From positions 62,001 to 126,000 of the forward strand of contig JAUNUH010000004.1 of NCBI GenBank assembly GCA_030538275.1: 64,000 bases of DNA. The letters are read 5' to 3'. Both the position numbers and the translations under genes were made by a program. Numbering within the stretch: the stretch's first letter is position 1; each line of letters starts with the position of its first letter. Below are positions 38,585-47,936 of this stretch, piece after piece. The notes beneath the pieces were generated by a model. It did no database searches. It was not told the origin of the DNA and saw only the letters and a list, made by a program, of their open reading frames with translations. This DNA comes from Flavobacteriaceae bacterium (GTDB lineage Bacteria; Bacteroidota; Bacteroidia; Flavobacteriales; Weeksellaceae).

Positions 38585-41062
38585 TTAGAAACCAATGCCT
38601 GGTTGTCCCGCATCGCTTTGGTTTTGCTGTTTGTTGGCTCTTGTTTTTACCTTTCCACCAAAATTATAGGTGAGTCCTAGGTAAAAAGTTCGGCTTTCCC
38701 AACGGAAAGTTCCTTCTTGATGAACCGGTGTATCATTGATAGAATGTGAATAAAACGTATTGAAAATATCGCTGAATCTTGTCGAAAGTGTTCCTTTTCC
38801 TTCCGCAAAATTATAGCGCAATCCAATATCCTGACGGAACATCGGTTTTCGAACGCCTTGCAATTGTGCTCTTTCACCTATATACATGGTGAATAGTTGT
38901 AATTTCAACTTATTGTTCAAAGAAAAATCGTTGCTCAAACGACCCGTAAAAATGGTACTTTCACGCTCCAATCTTTGGCCACCATACGCAAATCCTTTGA
39001 GCGTTGATTGATACAAATCCAATCCGCCATTCATAGACCACCAAGCATTATTTTTCAAAAACCAAGACAATTCGGCGCCATAGGATTGCGAATCGTCCAC
39101 GTTTGCGCTTCGCATAATGATGATTTCGGGATTTACTTCATCCAAAAAGATCAACTGACTCATTTGGTCATGAATTTTTCGGTAAAATACTGCTGCATTT
39201 ATATTTCCTCTTTTACCTACAGTTCGCATATATCCAAGTTCATAGGAATCAGTAAATTGCGGCTTCAAATTCGGATTTCCTTCTTGACGCGCATTTGCGG
39301 TTTGCCACTGCCGAATCGGGCTTAGTTGCCTTACACCTGGTCGGTCAACACGACGGCTGTAGTTTAAACTAAACTGGTCATTTTCAGTCGCTTGATAGGT
39401 AAAAAATGCAGAAGGATATAAGTTGGCATTGTCGCGCTTCAAATCACTTGTTTCATTGGGAATATCCTGACTTCCGGTGAGGCGTGTAAGCAAATCTTCG
39501 TTCACAAATTCATGGCGCAAACCCAATTGCATCCCAATTTTTTCCCACTGATATCCAAAATTCAAATAGGTAGCAAATATAGTTCGATTAAAGTCAAAAT
39601 AAGTGTCTTGTGCTTGTAAGACTCCGGCTAGTGCTCCATTTTCATAAAAAGGCAATACCTGCGTATTATCGAGTTGATTTTCGGTGGCGTCTGATTGAAA
39701 TTGTGATCCTGCTTCAATTTTTCCTTTTTCCCAAACCGGCAAGGTATAATCAAGTTTAAAACGTGAAAAATTGAAATTTTGCTCTTGTAATTGTTCATAA
39801 ATGCCCAAAGCAAGTGCCAATTCTTCATCTGAAACGCCTCTGCGAGCCGACTGCCAATTGAATCCGGAATCACCATTCCAAGCGGAATTTGAATAAAATC
39901 CATCAAATTCAATTTTATGCCCTTTCTTTTCGAATTCGCGACTGAAATTTAAGCTGTAATCGCTTCCGTGATTATCATATTCATACAACGATTTATCAAT
40001 CAGTGGATTAGCTATATTTGGATAATACAAAATTGATGAATTATCCATTTCCATCATACCAAAATTCTGATTGGTATAGAAGGTCATAGCCGTTTTATCA
40101 TTTATAAACCAATCCAAACCAGCCTTGAATCGGTGCGAAGTATTTTTGGAAGGTAAACGGAAATCCTGTTTAATATTAGTGTCAAAATTTTCCATAAATC
40201 CCGACATATTACTTTCGCCAAAATTGGTACTGTAACTTCCAAAAAGATTCACATTTCCGGTGTTGAAATTTCCATTCACCGATGCATTGTAGCTGTTTTT
40301 GGCACCACGTGTATAGCCCAAAGTTGTGCTTACATTATAGCCTTTACGTTTTTCTTTAATCGTAATAATATTCACGATTCCAGAATTTCCATCCGGGTCA
40401 TATTTGGCGGAAGGATTGGTGATAATTTCAACTTTATCAATGGAATTGGATGGAAGTTGACGCAAGAGTTGATCGATGGGAACCGAGCTTGGTTTTCCGT
40501 CCACTAAAACACGCACATTGGTATTTCCGCGCAGGCTCAATGCACCAGATTGTTGATCTACGTTGAGCGATGGAATATTATTCAAAACTTCACCTGCAGA
40601 AGCGCCTGCACTCACCAAATCTTGCCCTACGTCCACTACTCTTTTATCAATTTCGGTTCGGATTTTTGAAACCTGCGCGCGCGCCTCTGTTGTACCTAAT
40701 TGAACCACATTTGCAGTGAGGGTAATTTCGCCCAAAAGCGTATTTTCGGAGTCAATATTTACAATTTGCTCATACGCAGGGCTATCGCCGACGGTAATTT
40801 TGAGAATATATTTTCCAAACTTCTGGTTTTCGAGCACAAAACTTCCATCACCTTCGCTGAAGGTGCTGTCAATCACTTTTCCGCTTTCGTCCAGCAATTC
40901 TACCGTTGCATTGCCAATTCCCAAACCATCGGGACCTATCACTACTCCGCTTACATTTCCCACTGTTTTGGCAATCACCATAGGTGTTTCCAGCATAAAA
41001 TTTGAAGCAGCAAAAACTGATGAATATCCAATCAGAGCAAGACAAAACACAATTCTTTTCAT
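38585..41062 (-). CDS. TonB-dependent outer membrane receptor-like protein
   Basis: An 825-residue outer-membrane protein. Signal MKRIVFCLALIGYSSVFA is followed by a carboxypeptidase-regulatory-like beta sandwich (about 33-115, GNVSGVVIGPDGLGIGNATVEL, part: GVVIGPDGLGIGNATV) and a plug domain with VLNNIPSLNVDQQSGALSLRG (part: GALSLRGNTNVRVLVDG). A long barrel closes the protein (SLNYSRRVDRPGVRQLSP, PNLKPQFTDSYELGYMR, TFYLGLTYNFGG). It has the form of the Bacteroidota 'outer membrane beta-barrel family', which takes up peptides or metal complexes, but no substrate can be read. No SusD partner is adjacent, so it is not a glycan-utilisation pair. Divergent from the DUF2520 gene. Confidence 0.88.
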   Translation of the reverse strand: MKRIVFCLALIGYSSVFAASNFMLETPMVIAKTVGNVSGVVIGPDGLGIGNATVELLDESGKVIDSTFSEGDGSFVLENQKFGKYILKITVGDSPAYEQIVNIDSENTLLGEITLTANVVQLGTTEARAQVSKIRTEIDKRVVDVGQDLVSAGASAGEVLNNIPSLNVDQQSGALSLRGNTNVRVLVDGKPSSVPIDQLLRQLPSNSIDKVEIITNPSAKYDPDGNSGIVNIITIKEKRKGYNVSTTLGYTRGAKNSYNASVNGNFNTGNVNLFGSYSTNFGESNMSGFMENFDTNIKQDFRLPSKNTSHRFKAGLDWFINDKTAMTFYTNQNFGMMEMDNSSILYYPNIANPLIDKSLYEYDNHGSDYSLNFSREFEKKGHKIEFDGFYSNSAWNGDSGFNWQSARRGVSDEELALALGIYEQLQEQNFNFSRFKLDYTLPVWEKGKIEAGSQFQSDATENQLDNTQVLPFYENGALAGVLQAQDTYFDFNRTIFATYLNFGYQWEKIGMQLGLRHEFVNEDLLTRLTGSQDIPNETSDLKRDNANLYPSAFFTYQATENDQFSLNYSRRVDRPGVRQLSPIRQWQTANARQEGNPNLKPQFTDSYELGYMRTVGKRGNINAAVFYRKIHDQMSQLIFLDEVNPEIIIMRSANVDDSQSYGAELSWFLKNNAWWSMNGGLDLYQSTLKGFAYGGQRLERESTIFTGRLSNDFSLNNKLKLQLFTMYIGERAQLQGVRKPMFRQDIGLRYNFAEGKGTLSTRFSDIFNTFYSHSINDTPVHQEGTFRWESRTFYLGLTYNFGGKVKTRANKQQNQSDAGQPGIGF

Positions 41063-41272
41063 TCTATAATTTATATAATATTTTAATTAGTATGTATAAC
41101 ACAGTATTTGTTACAACAAATGACTGGATAGATTATTTCTACTTTTACAACAGAATAGACGAACAAGTAGGAAAAGTGTTACAAAAAATAATAAAATAGT
41201 TTCTGAATTAAATTAATTTAAATCGGCAGGTTGTGTTTCTTTGTAAATCAATGGTATTTGTATATTTACACC

Positions 41273-42049
41273 ATGAATCAAATCAGAACAGTTTCTATCA
41301 TAGGTGCCGGAAATGTAGCTTTTCATTTGGCGCGAGCATTTGTAGAAAACACCATTCAGGTGAATCAAATATACAATCGAACGCTGCAACAGGCTCAAAA
41401 GATTGGCGAGGCTCATCAAATTAAATATACAGATAAAATTTCTGAACTTGTAAAGTCGGATTTATTTGTAATTGCTGCTTCTGATTCTGCCATAACAGAA
41501 CTATCATTGCATATACCCTTTGATGATGTGATGGTGGTGCACACCTCTGGTTCTATCCCCATGAATGCATTGAGAGGAGATTACAAAAAGGGTGTTTTTT
41601 ATCCTTTACAAACTTTTTCCAAGGGTAGAAATCTGGAATATGATGAAATTCCGATTTTTATAGAAACGGAAAAATCAGAAGATGAAAAAATTCTTTTTCA
41701 ATTTGCAGATAGAATTTCAAATCATGTAGAAATAATTAATTCAGAACAGCGTGCTCAGCTACATTTGGCGGCTGTATGGGTTTGTAATTTTGTAAATCAC
41801 ATGTATTATATTGGTGAAAAATTGACAACTGATGCAAATTTGCCGTTTGATTATTTGAAGCCTCTTATTGAAGAAACTGCAGCAAAAATAAAATCATTAT
41901 CACCTTATGACGCCCAAACAGGGCCAGCTAAACGTGCTGATCATATTGTAATGCAAAAACATTTGGAACTCTTGCAGAATCAGAATTTTAAGGATATGTA
42001 TGAAAAAATAAGTAAATCTATAGCAGAAATTTATAAAAATGAATTATAA
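41273..42049 (+). CDS. Rossmann-fold DUF2520 protein
   Basis: A 258-residue protein with an N-terminal NAD(P)-binding Rossmann fold (VSIIGAGNVAFHLARAF) and the C-terminal DUF2520 helical domain (LAAVWVCNFVNHMYYIGEK, then PLIEETAAKIKSLSPYDAQTGPAKR, part: YDAQTGPAKRAD), as in prephenate- or ketopantoate-dehydrogenase-like folds. Substrate unknown. ATG 41273 gives the usual start; an upstream in-frame codon at 41231 does not. It overlaps kdsC by 11 bases, a pairing I have seen repeatedly in Flavobacteriia, so they are cotranscribed. Confidence 0.86.
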   Translation: MNQIRTVSIIGAGNVAFHLARAFVENTIQVNQIYNRTLQQAQKIGEAHQIKYTDKISELVKSDLFVIAASDSAITELSLHIPFDDVMVVHTSGSIPMNALRGDYKKGVFYPLQTFSKGRNLEYDEIPIFIETEKSEDEKILFQFADRISNHVEIINSEQRAQLHLAAVWVCNFVNHMYYIGEKLTTDANLPFDYLKPLIEETAAKIKSLSPYDAQTGPAKRADHIVMQKHLELLQNQNFKDMYEKISKSIAEIYKNEL

Positions 42050-42560
42050 ATCCAAATTAAATGAAATTAAGGCCATTGTTTTTGATGTGGATGGCGTTTT
42101 AACGGACGGTTCGGTGCTGATTTTACCCGATGGCAATATGTCACGCAGTATGAATACACGAGATGGATATGCCATGCAACTTGCTGTTAAAATGAATTAT
42201 CCTGTTGGAATTATTACCGGTGGAAGAGATATGGGTGTTGTTTCTCGTTTGAATAACTTGGGAATTACCGATATTTACACTGGTTCTCACAATAAAATAG
42301 AGGATTTCAAGGATTTTTTGTTCAAGTACCATCTTCAAGCTTCAGAAGTGTTGTATATGGGAGACGATATTCCCGATCTTGAAGTGATGAAAATGTGCGG
42401 ATTGCCTTGTTGTCCCAAAGATGCAGCGCCAGAAATTCGAAAAATATCTTTGTATATTTCACAAATTCAAGGTGGTAAAGGATGTGTACGAGATATTATA
42501 GAACAATTATTAAAAGTACAGGGAAATTGGGAAAATGATACGCAAACGACTTCTATCTAA
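42039..42560 (+). CDS. kdsC: HAD phosphatase, KDO-8-phosphate phosphatase type
   Basis: A 173-residue HAD-superfamily C0-type phosphatase: DVDGVLTDGSV (nucleophile Asp and acid/base Asp), GIITGGRDMG (motif II Thr region), KIEDFKDF (Lys) and MGDDIPDLEVM (motif III Asp pair). Length and lack of cap domain match KdsC, which releases Kdo from Kdo-8-phosphate for the LPS inner core, consistent with the LptD in this window. A related substrate such as a neuraminic-acid phosphate cannot be excluded. Cotranscribed with the DUF2520 gene. Confidence 0.85.
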   Translation: MNYKSKLNEIKAIVFDVDGVLTDGSVLILPDGNMSRSMNTRDGYAMQLAVKMNYPVGIITGGRDMGVVSRLNNLGITDIYTGSHNKIEDFKDFLFKYHLQASEVLYMGDDIPDLEVMKMCGLPCCPKDAAPEIRKISLYISQIQGGKGCVRDIIEQLLKVQGNWENDTQTTSI

Positions 42561-42561
42561 A

Positions 42562-43335
42562 TCATGGAATTATTAAGCTAAAATCATCTTTATCTTCCAA
42601 AAATTTAAATTTCTCGCGGGTTTTATGTAATATTTCTTTATTAATTTCAAATATCATGATATGCTCATGTGGTTGAAAAAATTCACAAGCAAATCCCAGA
42701 GGATCGTACACCATACTATCGCCGCTATGCATTATGCCATTGTTGTCTTTACCAATTCTATTGACGCCGATACAATAACTTAGATTTTCTATGGCACGTG
42801 CTTTCAAAAGTTGAGTCCACGGATAACTACGCCTTTCTGGCCAATTGGACAAATAGAAAACCACATCATATTGTAGATTATTTCTGCTCCAAACTGGAAA
42901 TCGTAAATCATAGCAAATTTGGGGCATGAATTTCCAACCTCTGAATTCTATCAATTTACGATCTTTACCCGCTGTGTACTCTTCATTTTCTTTGGCCAAA
43001 GAAAACATATGTCTTTTATCATAAAAAGCAAATGTCTCGTTGGGATCGGTCCAGTATAATCTGTTAAAGTACTGATGGCTGATTTTTGTAGGAACACTAC
43101 CTGCAAATGCCGCGTTTTTTTCAATGGCTTTCTCTTGTAAAAATTGGAAAGAAATTCCGCAAAATTCTTCGGCATATTGGGATGGATTCATGGTAAATCC
43201 TGTAGAAAACATTTCTGGCAGTAGAAAAACATCCGCCTCTACCCCTAATAATATTTGATTGATTAAATCAAAATTAGCCTGAGGATTTTCCCAAACTATA
43301 TCATATTCTAATAAGGCAATTTTTATATTTTCCAT
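42562..43335 (-). CDS. Carbon-nitrogen hydrolase (omega-amidase/YafV type)
   Basis: A 257-residue nitrilase-superfamily enzyme with the Glu-Lys-Cys triad: Glu41 in LLPEMFSTGF, Lys in FYDKRHMF (about 110) and Cys in MPQICYDLRFP (about 142). The sequence around the Cys is typical of YafV/omega-amidase, which hydrolyses alpha-ketoglutaramate or ketosuccinamate in methionine salvage and glutamine transamination. The 5' end overlaps the PAP2 phosphatase gene upstream by 13 bases; it converges with kdsC. Confidence 0.9.
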   Translation of the reverse strand: MENIKIALLEYDIVWENPQANFDLINQILLGVEADVFLLPEMFSTGFTMNPSQYAEEFCGISFQFLQEKAIEKNAAFAGSVPTKISHQYFNRLYWTDPNETFAFYDKRHMFSLAKENEEYTAGKDRKLIEFRGWKFMPQICYDLRFPVWSRNNLQYDVVFYLSNWPERRSYPWTQLLKARAIENLSYCIGVNRIGKDNNGIMHSGDSMVYDPLGFACEFFQPHEHIMIFEINKEILHKTREKFKFLEDKDDFSLIIP

Positions 43336-44021
43336 TCAAAGCTTTGCTTAAAACTAAGCATTATTTTGTTATTGGCAAAAACCAAATCAAAAACGGATTG
43401 ATTGAAGGTTTGGAAATGGAATTTCTGCAGCATCATAAATGAAATAAAAAAAGATAGAATTCCCAGAATTCCGCCAAATAAAACATCTTCTATAAAGTGC
43501 TGTGATAGATAAACCCTAGAATACCCGACCAAAAAAGCAAAAAATACCATGACATATTGAACATGGGTTTTTCTATAATTATAAAATGCCAAAAGTAGGA
43601 ATAACGCAAATGCAGAAGCCGTATGTCCCGAAGGGAAAGAATACATCTTATACAAATGTACACTATCTACTATATGCAATTGATCTATAGGGATTAACGC
43701 ACTGGGACGCAATGCATCATAAAAAACGATTTTCTTGAAAAATTGCGCCAAAAGCCCTGCGATAAGACATGTGAGCACGCTCCATATAAAAACTCTAAAA
43801 CTAGCAAAACACAAAAGATAGGGAAGCAAAATCAACGCAAACGAAGCATCTCCAATGGCTGTAATATGGTAAAAAAACGCATCGGCAAATTCAGAGTGAA
43901 AACCGTTGAGAAACAAATGAAGTTCAGTTTTATCTGATTCTAGTGTAATCAGTAGAATAAAGAGGAATAAACTGAATGATATGATCAAAAAAGGTCGAAG
44001 TTGGAAGATGATATTTTTCAT
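43323..44021 (-). CDS. PAP2-family membrane phosphatase (first of two)
   Basis: A 232-residue six-helix membrane phosphatase. PAP2 motifs are visible: KKIVFYDALRPS (motif I K-x6-RP), YSFPSGHTA (motif II PSGH) and SRVYLSQHFIEDV (motif III SR-x5-H-x3-D). Such enzymes dephosphorylate undecaprenyl diphosphate, phosphatidylglycerol phosphate or lipid A. The stop overlaps the carbon-nitrogen hydrolase gene by 13 bases; a second PAP2 gene is 65 bases upstream on the same strand. Confidence 0.9.
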   Translation of the reverse strand: MKNIIFQLRPFLIISFSLFLFILLITLESDKTELHLFLNGFHSEFADAFFYHITAIGDASFALILLPYLLCFASFRVFIWSVLTCLIAGLLAQFFKKIVFYDALRPSALIPIDQLHIVDSVHLYKMYSFPSGHTASAFALFLLLAFYNYRKTHVQYVMVFFAFLVGYSRVYLSQHFIEDVLFGGILGILSFFISFMMLQKFHFQTFNQSVFDLVFANNKIMLSFKQSFEWKI

Positions 44022-44086
44022 GCTTCAAACCTATGAACTGCATATTATTCAAGGGTTAAATTGATGCTATGATTATATGAATTAAA

Positions 44087-44737
44087 TTATTTTTTAATCA
44101 ATTTATCATTAAGAAATGGTAATTGAATCCAATACCAAAAATAATAAGCAAAAATGACAATGGAAATTCCAATAAAAGCACCTGCAGCCGTATCCAAAAC
44201 AAAATGTTGAGACAAATACATTCGAGAAAATGCTGTAAGCACAGCAAATATGGCCAAAACAGCTTGATAAATGCGATTTTTGATTAATATGGCCAAAAAC
44301 ATAAAAATAAAAAAGCCCGTTGCGGCATGACCCGACGGAAATGTATAGGTAATTCCTTGTTTGATTCCTTCGATTAAATGTAATTCTATACCTTTTTCCT
44401 GAAAATAATGAGCAGGACGCAAATGATCTACAAACAACAGTCTCTTAAGAGATTGCACTGTTACTGCTTGCAAAAAAGCACTTGTTATAAAGATTAAAAT
44501 CATTCGAAAATTGGATTTCCAGATTAACCATAAAAACAGAGCCGCTCCAAAAAACCATTCTCCAGTTTTGGTATAAAAACTAAAAAAACCATCTGCTATG
44601 GGATGATGATACTTATTGAGAATCAAATGAAAACCATCTTCTCCAAATAACTTTCCTAATACCATCGCTGTAATAATATACATTACCGAAATCAATAAAA
44701 ACGGCCAGGTTTTGACGATGATATCTTGTCTGTGCAT
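44087..44737 (-). CDS. PAP2-family membrane phosphatase (second of two)
   Basis: A 216-residue paralogue of the neighbouring phosphatase, with KRLLFVDHLRPAHYF (motif I), FPSGHAATGF (motif II) and SRMYLSQHFVLDT (motif III). The loop before motif II (EKGIELHLIEGIKQG) aligns with the Asp/His-rich loop of the neighbour. The two probably arose by tandem duplication and may divide undecaprenyl-diphosphate recycling and lipid A phosphate removal between them; which does which is not visible. Confidence 0.9.
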   Translation of the reverse strand: MHRQDIIVKTWPFLLISVMYIITAMVLGKLFGEDGFHLILNKYHHPIADGFFSFYTKTGEWFFGAALFLWLIWKSNFRMILIFITSAFLQAVTVQSLKRLLFVDHLRPAHYFQEKGIELHLIEGIKQGITYTFPSGHAATGFFIFMFLAILIKNRIYQAVLAIFAVLTAFSRMYLSQHFVLDTAAGAFIGISIVIFAYYFWYWIQLPFLNDKLIKK

Positions 44738-44817
44738 ATTTGTCTAATGTAAAACAAAGATAAATTAATTTCAACATTTGAATAAACTCTTGTCCTTTTT
44801 ATGAGTTTATAGCCTTG

Positions 44818-44946
44818 ATTGCAGCGGCATCATGCGCCGGTAAATGCGCTCAACAATAGTGGCAAACAAAAGTGTAACCTAGTGGATCTCTTTGTTTGCC
44901 CCTATTGATAAGCATTCACCAAGCATGATATAGCGGAAAGCAAGAT
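44818..44946. repeat. MITE-like imperfect inverted repeat (about 129 bp)
   Basis: CAATAGTGGCAAACAAA (44854-44870) pairs with TTTGTTTGCCCCTATTG (44891-44907) with one mismatch around a 20-base loop. The arms continue outward with matching blocks ATGC and ATCATGC and TTGC, at slightly different spacing, to about 44818 and 44946. The segment is richer in G+C than its surroundings and encodes nothing. Confidence 0.6.
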
Positions 44947-44951
44947 TAGCT

Positions 44952-44989
44952 TCAAAAAAAAATCGCCTGCAAATAATTTACAAGCGATT
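44952..44989 (-). terminator. Terminator of the S46 peptidase gene
   Basis: AATCGC (44961-44966) and GCGATT (44984-44989) with extended weaker pairing inside; nine Ts follow on the minus strand. It starts 22 bases after the peptidase stop. Confidence 0.75.
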
Positions 44990-45010
44990 CCCTCTTTATA
45001 TGAAATTTGA

Positions 45011-47155
45011 TTATTGAACCAATTTCAACTCATCAATAATATTTTGCGCACCCGCAAATTTGTCGATAATAAATAATACGTAGCGAATATCTACATTAAT
45101 GGTTCTTTGTAATTCTTTTTCGAATTCGATATCGCCCGACATAGCCTCCCAGTTTCCGTCGAATGCCAAACCTATAAGCTCTCCTTTTCCGCTGATAACG
45201 GGTGAACCAGAGTTACCTCCAGTGATATCATTGTCGGTAAGAAAGTTGACATGAAGTCTTCCATCTGGAGCGGCCCATCGGCCATAATCCTTTGTATTAT
45301 AAAGCTTTAACAATTTTACAGGATGATCAAATTCTTCGTCTCCGGGTACATATTTCATCATTGTACCTTGCAATGTGGTAAAATAATTTGAAGGATCGTC
45401 GCTCGGTCTCACAGGATTTTCTGGCAATCCTGCCACTTTTCCTGTAGATAAACGCATGGTAAAGTTGGCATCCGGATAGAAAATTCTTTCTGGATAAGTA
45501 GCGCGTAATCCGCTGATGAATTTTCTGTAGTTTTCGTCATAATCGGCTTGTAATTTTTTCTGTGCATCAGGTACATTTCTCAAGCTATTGACCAATGCGG
45601 TCGAGAAAGGCGTTAAAACATCCTTTTTGATGGCATCTTCATTTTTAGCATTTATAGCGGCTATAACCTTGTCTGCGCTTACAAAAACGGATTGGTTTCT
45701 TACTGCTGATGCAAAAGATTCAAAATTTCTATGTTGTTGTTTGATTGCGTTAACTTCTGGAATTATGTCTTTGGCAGGAATTTCCTGTACATAGCCGTTT
45801 AACAATGCGGTGAGGATATCAATTTCTGTAGTTGTATCCAGTTTTTCGTACATATCTTGAATTTGCTGCGTAAGTTTTGGCAACATTTCCGCTTGATTTT
45901 CTGGTGTTTGTTGTTTGTACGAATCCCATAAATTGTTGATTGTGTAGGGTAAACGAGATAGTTGGCTACCGCTCCAGAATCCTCTTATCAGGTAAGTTCT
46001 GTTTCGCACATAATCATTGGAACCATCATAATATTTCTGAATATTAGAAACGACTTTTCCATAGTTGGCTTTATCTTTTTGCGCCCATGTGTTGAAATCT
46101 TTTTCGTAAGCTCTCTTTTTATCTACCGTTTTTAATTTACCTAGTGCTTCCGTCATTCCAATTCTATTTTTCCAGTAATTAGCTAGACGAGAATATGAAG
46201 AAGCATAGTTGATGCGCACTTTGTCTGATTTGTCCATATTTTTCTTCATGGCCACCATAGCTGTATTTGCTGCGCTGATCCAAGCGGGGAACTCTACTTT
46301 GGTTGCTTGTTCTATACCATAAGACGTCATATATCTAGAGGTACTGCCTGGGTATCCAATTGTCATGGCAAAATCACCCGCTTTGACCCCGCTAATTTTG
46401 ATCGGAAGAGAATGTTTCGGTTTTAGAGGAACATTACTAGGAGAATATTCTGCTGGATTACCATTGGCATCTGCATACACACGAAACAAGGCAAAGTCGC
46501 CCGTATGTCTTGGCCATTCCCAATTGTCTGTATCTCCACCATATTTACCGATAGAAGAAGGTGGTGCACCCACCAATCGAACATCTGTATAGTCTTGATA
46601 TACAAAATAGTAAAACTCATTTCCGCCATAGAATGATTTCACTTCTACTACATATTTGCCATTTTCGGCATTTTCTGTTTGAATTTTTTCAAATTCTGCG
46701 GCAATAGCTTCACTTCTAGCCTGTGCTGCCATATTGGGTTTCAACTTTTGTAGAACCCGGTCTGTTACATTATCCATTCTTATAAGATAACGCACGTATA
46801 GATTTTCGGGTTTTATTTCTTGGGATTTTTCGTAAGCCCAAAATCCATCTTTCAAATAATCGTTTTGTTCAGAAGAAAGTTCGGCGATTACCCCATACCC
46901 ACAATGGTGATTAGTAAGTAGAAGTCCTTGATCAGAAATCATTTCTCCTGTGCAATATCCACCAAACTGTACAATTGCATCTTTCAAGCTTGAATTGTTT
47001 ACGCTATAAATTTCTTCGGGCGTTAATTTCAACCCTTCTTTTTGCCAATCCGAGTATTTAAGGCGTTCGATAAAGGTCATCAACCACATTCCCTCATCTG
47101 CCCATGCAAATACGCTCAAAAATGCAAGGCCAAGGCTCAATAAAGTTTTCTTCAT
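45011..47155 (-). CDS. S46 family dipeptidyl-peptidase (DPP7-like)
   Basis: A 714-residue exported serine peptidase that removes dipeptides in the periplasm. Signal MKKTLLSLGLAFLSVFAWA; the mature start DEGMW is the S46 hallmark whose Asp binds the substrate N-terminus. Catalytic His lies in LLTNHHCGYG and Ser in NDITGGNSGSPV. The specificity position in FDGNWEAMSGD is Gly (about residue 667), as in DPP7 (hydrophobic P1), rather than the Arg of DPP11 (acidic P1). This supports a proteolytic, amino-acid-using lifestyle. A TAAATTTG -7 box lies at 47192-47185; terminator at 44952-44989. Confidence 0.93.
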   Translation of the reverse strand: MKKTLLSLGLAFLSVFAWADEGMWLMTFIERLKYSDWQKEGLKLTPEEIYSVNNSSLKDAIVQFGGYCTGEMISDQGLLLTNHHCGYGVIAELSSEQNDYLKDGFWAYEKSQEIKPENLYVRYLIRMDNVTDRVLQKLKPNMAAQARSEAIAAEFEKIQTENAENGKYVVEVKSFYGGNEFYYFVYQDYTDVRLVGAPPSSIGKYGGDTDNWEWPRHTGDFALFRVYADANGNPAEYSPSNVPLKPKHSLPIKISGVKAGDFAMTIGYPGSTSRYMTSYGIEQATKVEFPAWISAANTAMVAMKKNMDKSDKVRINYASSYSRLANYWKNRIGMTEALGKLKTVDKKRAYEKDFNTWAQKDKANYGKVVSNIQKYYDGSNDYVRNRTYLIRGFWSGSQLSRLPYTINNLWDSYKQQTPENQAEMLPKLTQQIQDMYEKLDTTTEIDILTALLNGYVQEIPAKDIIPEVNAIKQQHRNFESFASAVRNQSVFVSADKVIAAINAKNEDAIKKDVLTPFSTALVNSLRNVPDAQKKLQADYDENYRKFISGLRATYPERIFYPDANFTMRLSTGKVAGLPENPVRPSDDPSNYFTTLQGTMMKYVPGDEEFDHPVKLLKLYNTKDYGRWAAPDGRLHVNFLTDNDITGGNSGSPVISGKGELIGLAFDGNWEAMSGDIEFEKELQRTINVDIRYVLFIIDKFAGAQNIIDELKLVQ

Positions 47156-47314
47156 TATTATTTAATTTAAATTCGAGTATCTTACAAATTTAAATAATAG
47201 AATTGAATTAGCCTCTTATTTCATTTTAAAACCTGTAAAAAAGACGGAAAAAATCAATTTTACTCTTGCAGAAGGTTTAAATTTGCCAAACATTGAACAA
47301 GGCTAAATAAAAAC

Positions 47315-47357
47315 TGACACAATGTCACAAGCATCGTATTGGCAACGTATTTGCCAA
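47315..47357 (+). promoter_or_regulatory. Two dyads before grpE
   Basis: TGACA-CAA-TGTCA (47315-47327) and TTGGCAA-CGTAT-TTGCCAA (47339-47357) are both perfect dyads. The second ends 3 bases before the ATG at 47361. They are candidate binding sites for a heat-shock regulator. The ATG at 47322 lies inside the first dyad, so it is an unlikely start. Confidence 0.5.
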
Positions 47358-47360
47358 ATA

Positions 47361-47921
47361 ATGAAAAAATCGAAAAAAATGAACGAAGAAAACCCAGAGT
47401 TTTTGGACGAAAATACACTTTCGAATGATGACCAAGCATTCGAACCTATGGATGAAGTTGCAGACAAAGCAAATTTAGAAGAAAATAGGAATGCAGAGTT
47501 GGCCGAATTAAAATATAGAAATTTACGGTTGTTTGCAGAATTTGAAAATTTCAAAAAACGAACCGCAAAAGAGCGTTTAGAATTGAGCAAATACGCCAAT
47601 GAGTCATTACTTCAAGACCTACTGCCTGTTTTGGATGATTTTGAAAGAGCTGTGAAAAATCTTTCAGACGCAGATGACAAAAACATGTTGAAAGGCGTTG
47701 AACTCATTCAACAAAAGTTAATGAAAACACTAGAAAACAAAGGTTTAAGCCAAATCAACATTCAAGCTGGTGATGATTTTGATGTAGAAACGCAAGAAGC
47801 TGTCACCCAAATTGATGCTCCCCAAGCAGATTTAAAAGGAAAAATAGTAGATATTATAGAAACGGGATATACACTCAACGACAAGGTAATTCGCTTTGCC
47901 AAAGTAGTGGTTGGAAAATAA
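47361..47921 (+). CDS. grpE: Nucleotide exchange factor GrpE
   Basis: A 186-residue DnaK co-chaperone that releases ADP. The N-terminus is acidic and disordered, then a long helix (LAELKYRNLRLFAEFENFKKR) and the C-terminal beta domain (QAVTQIDAP-type GDDFDVETQEAVTQ, KIVDIIETGYTLNDKVIRFAKVVVGK, part: GYTLNDKVIRFAKVVVG). The frame is open from 47322, but that ATG is inside a dyad; I prefer ATG 47361, or ATG 47379 as alternative. dnaJ follows after 15 bases, so they form a heat-shock operon. Confidence 0.93.
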   Translation: MKKSKKMNEENPEFLDENTLSNDDQAFEPMDEVADKANLEENRNAELAELKYRNLRLFAEFENFKKRTAKERLELSKYANESLLQDLLPVLDDFERAVKNLSDADDKNMLKGVELIQQKLMKTLENKGLSQINIQAGDDFDVETQEAVTQIDAPQADLKGKIVDIIETGYTLNDKVIRFAKVVVGK

Positions 47922-47936
47922 TATTTTTTAAAAAAA

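Noticed and set aside
42562-43335. Carbon-nitrogen hydrolase as NAD synthetase glutaminase domain
   Set aside because: The length and the sequence around the catalytic Cys fit stand-alone omega-amidases, and no synthetase domain follows.
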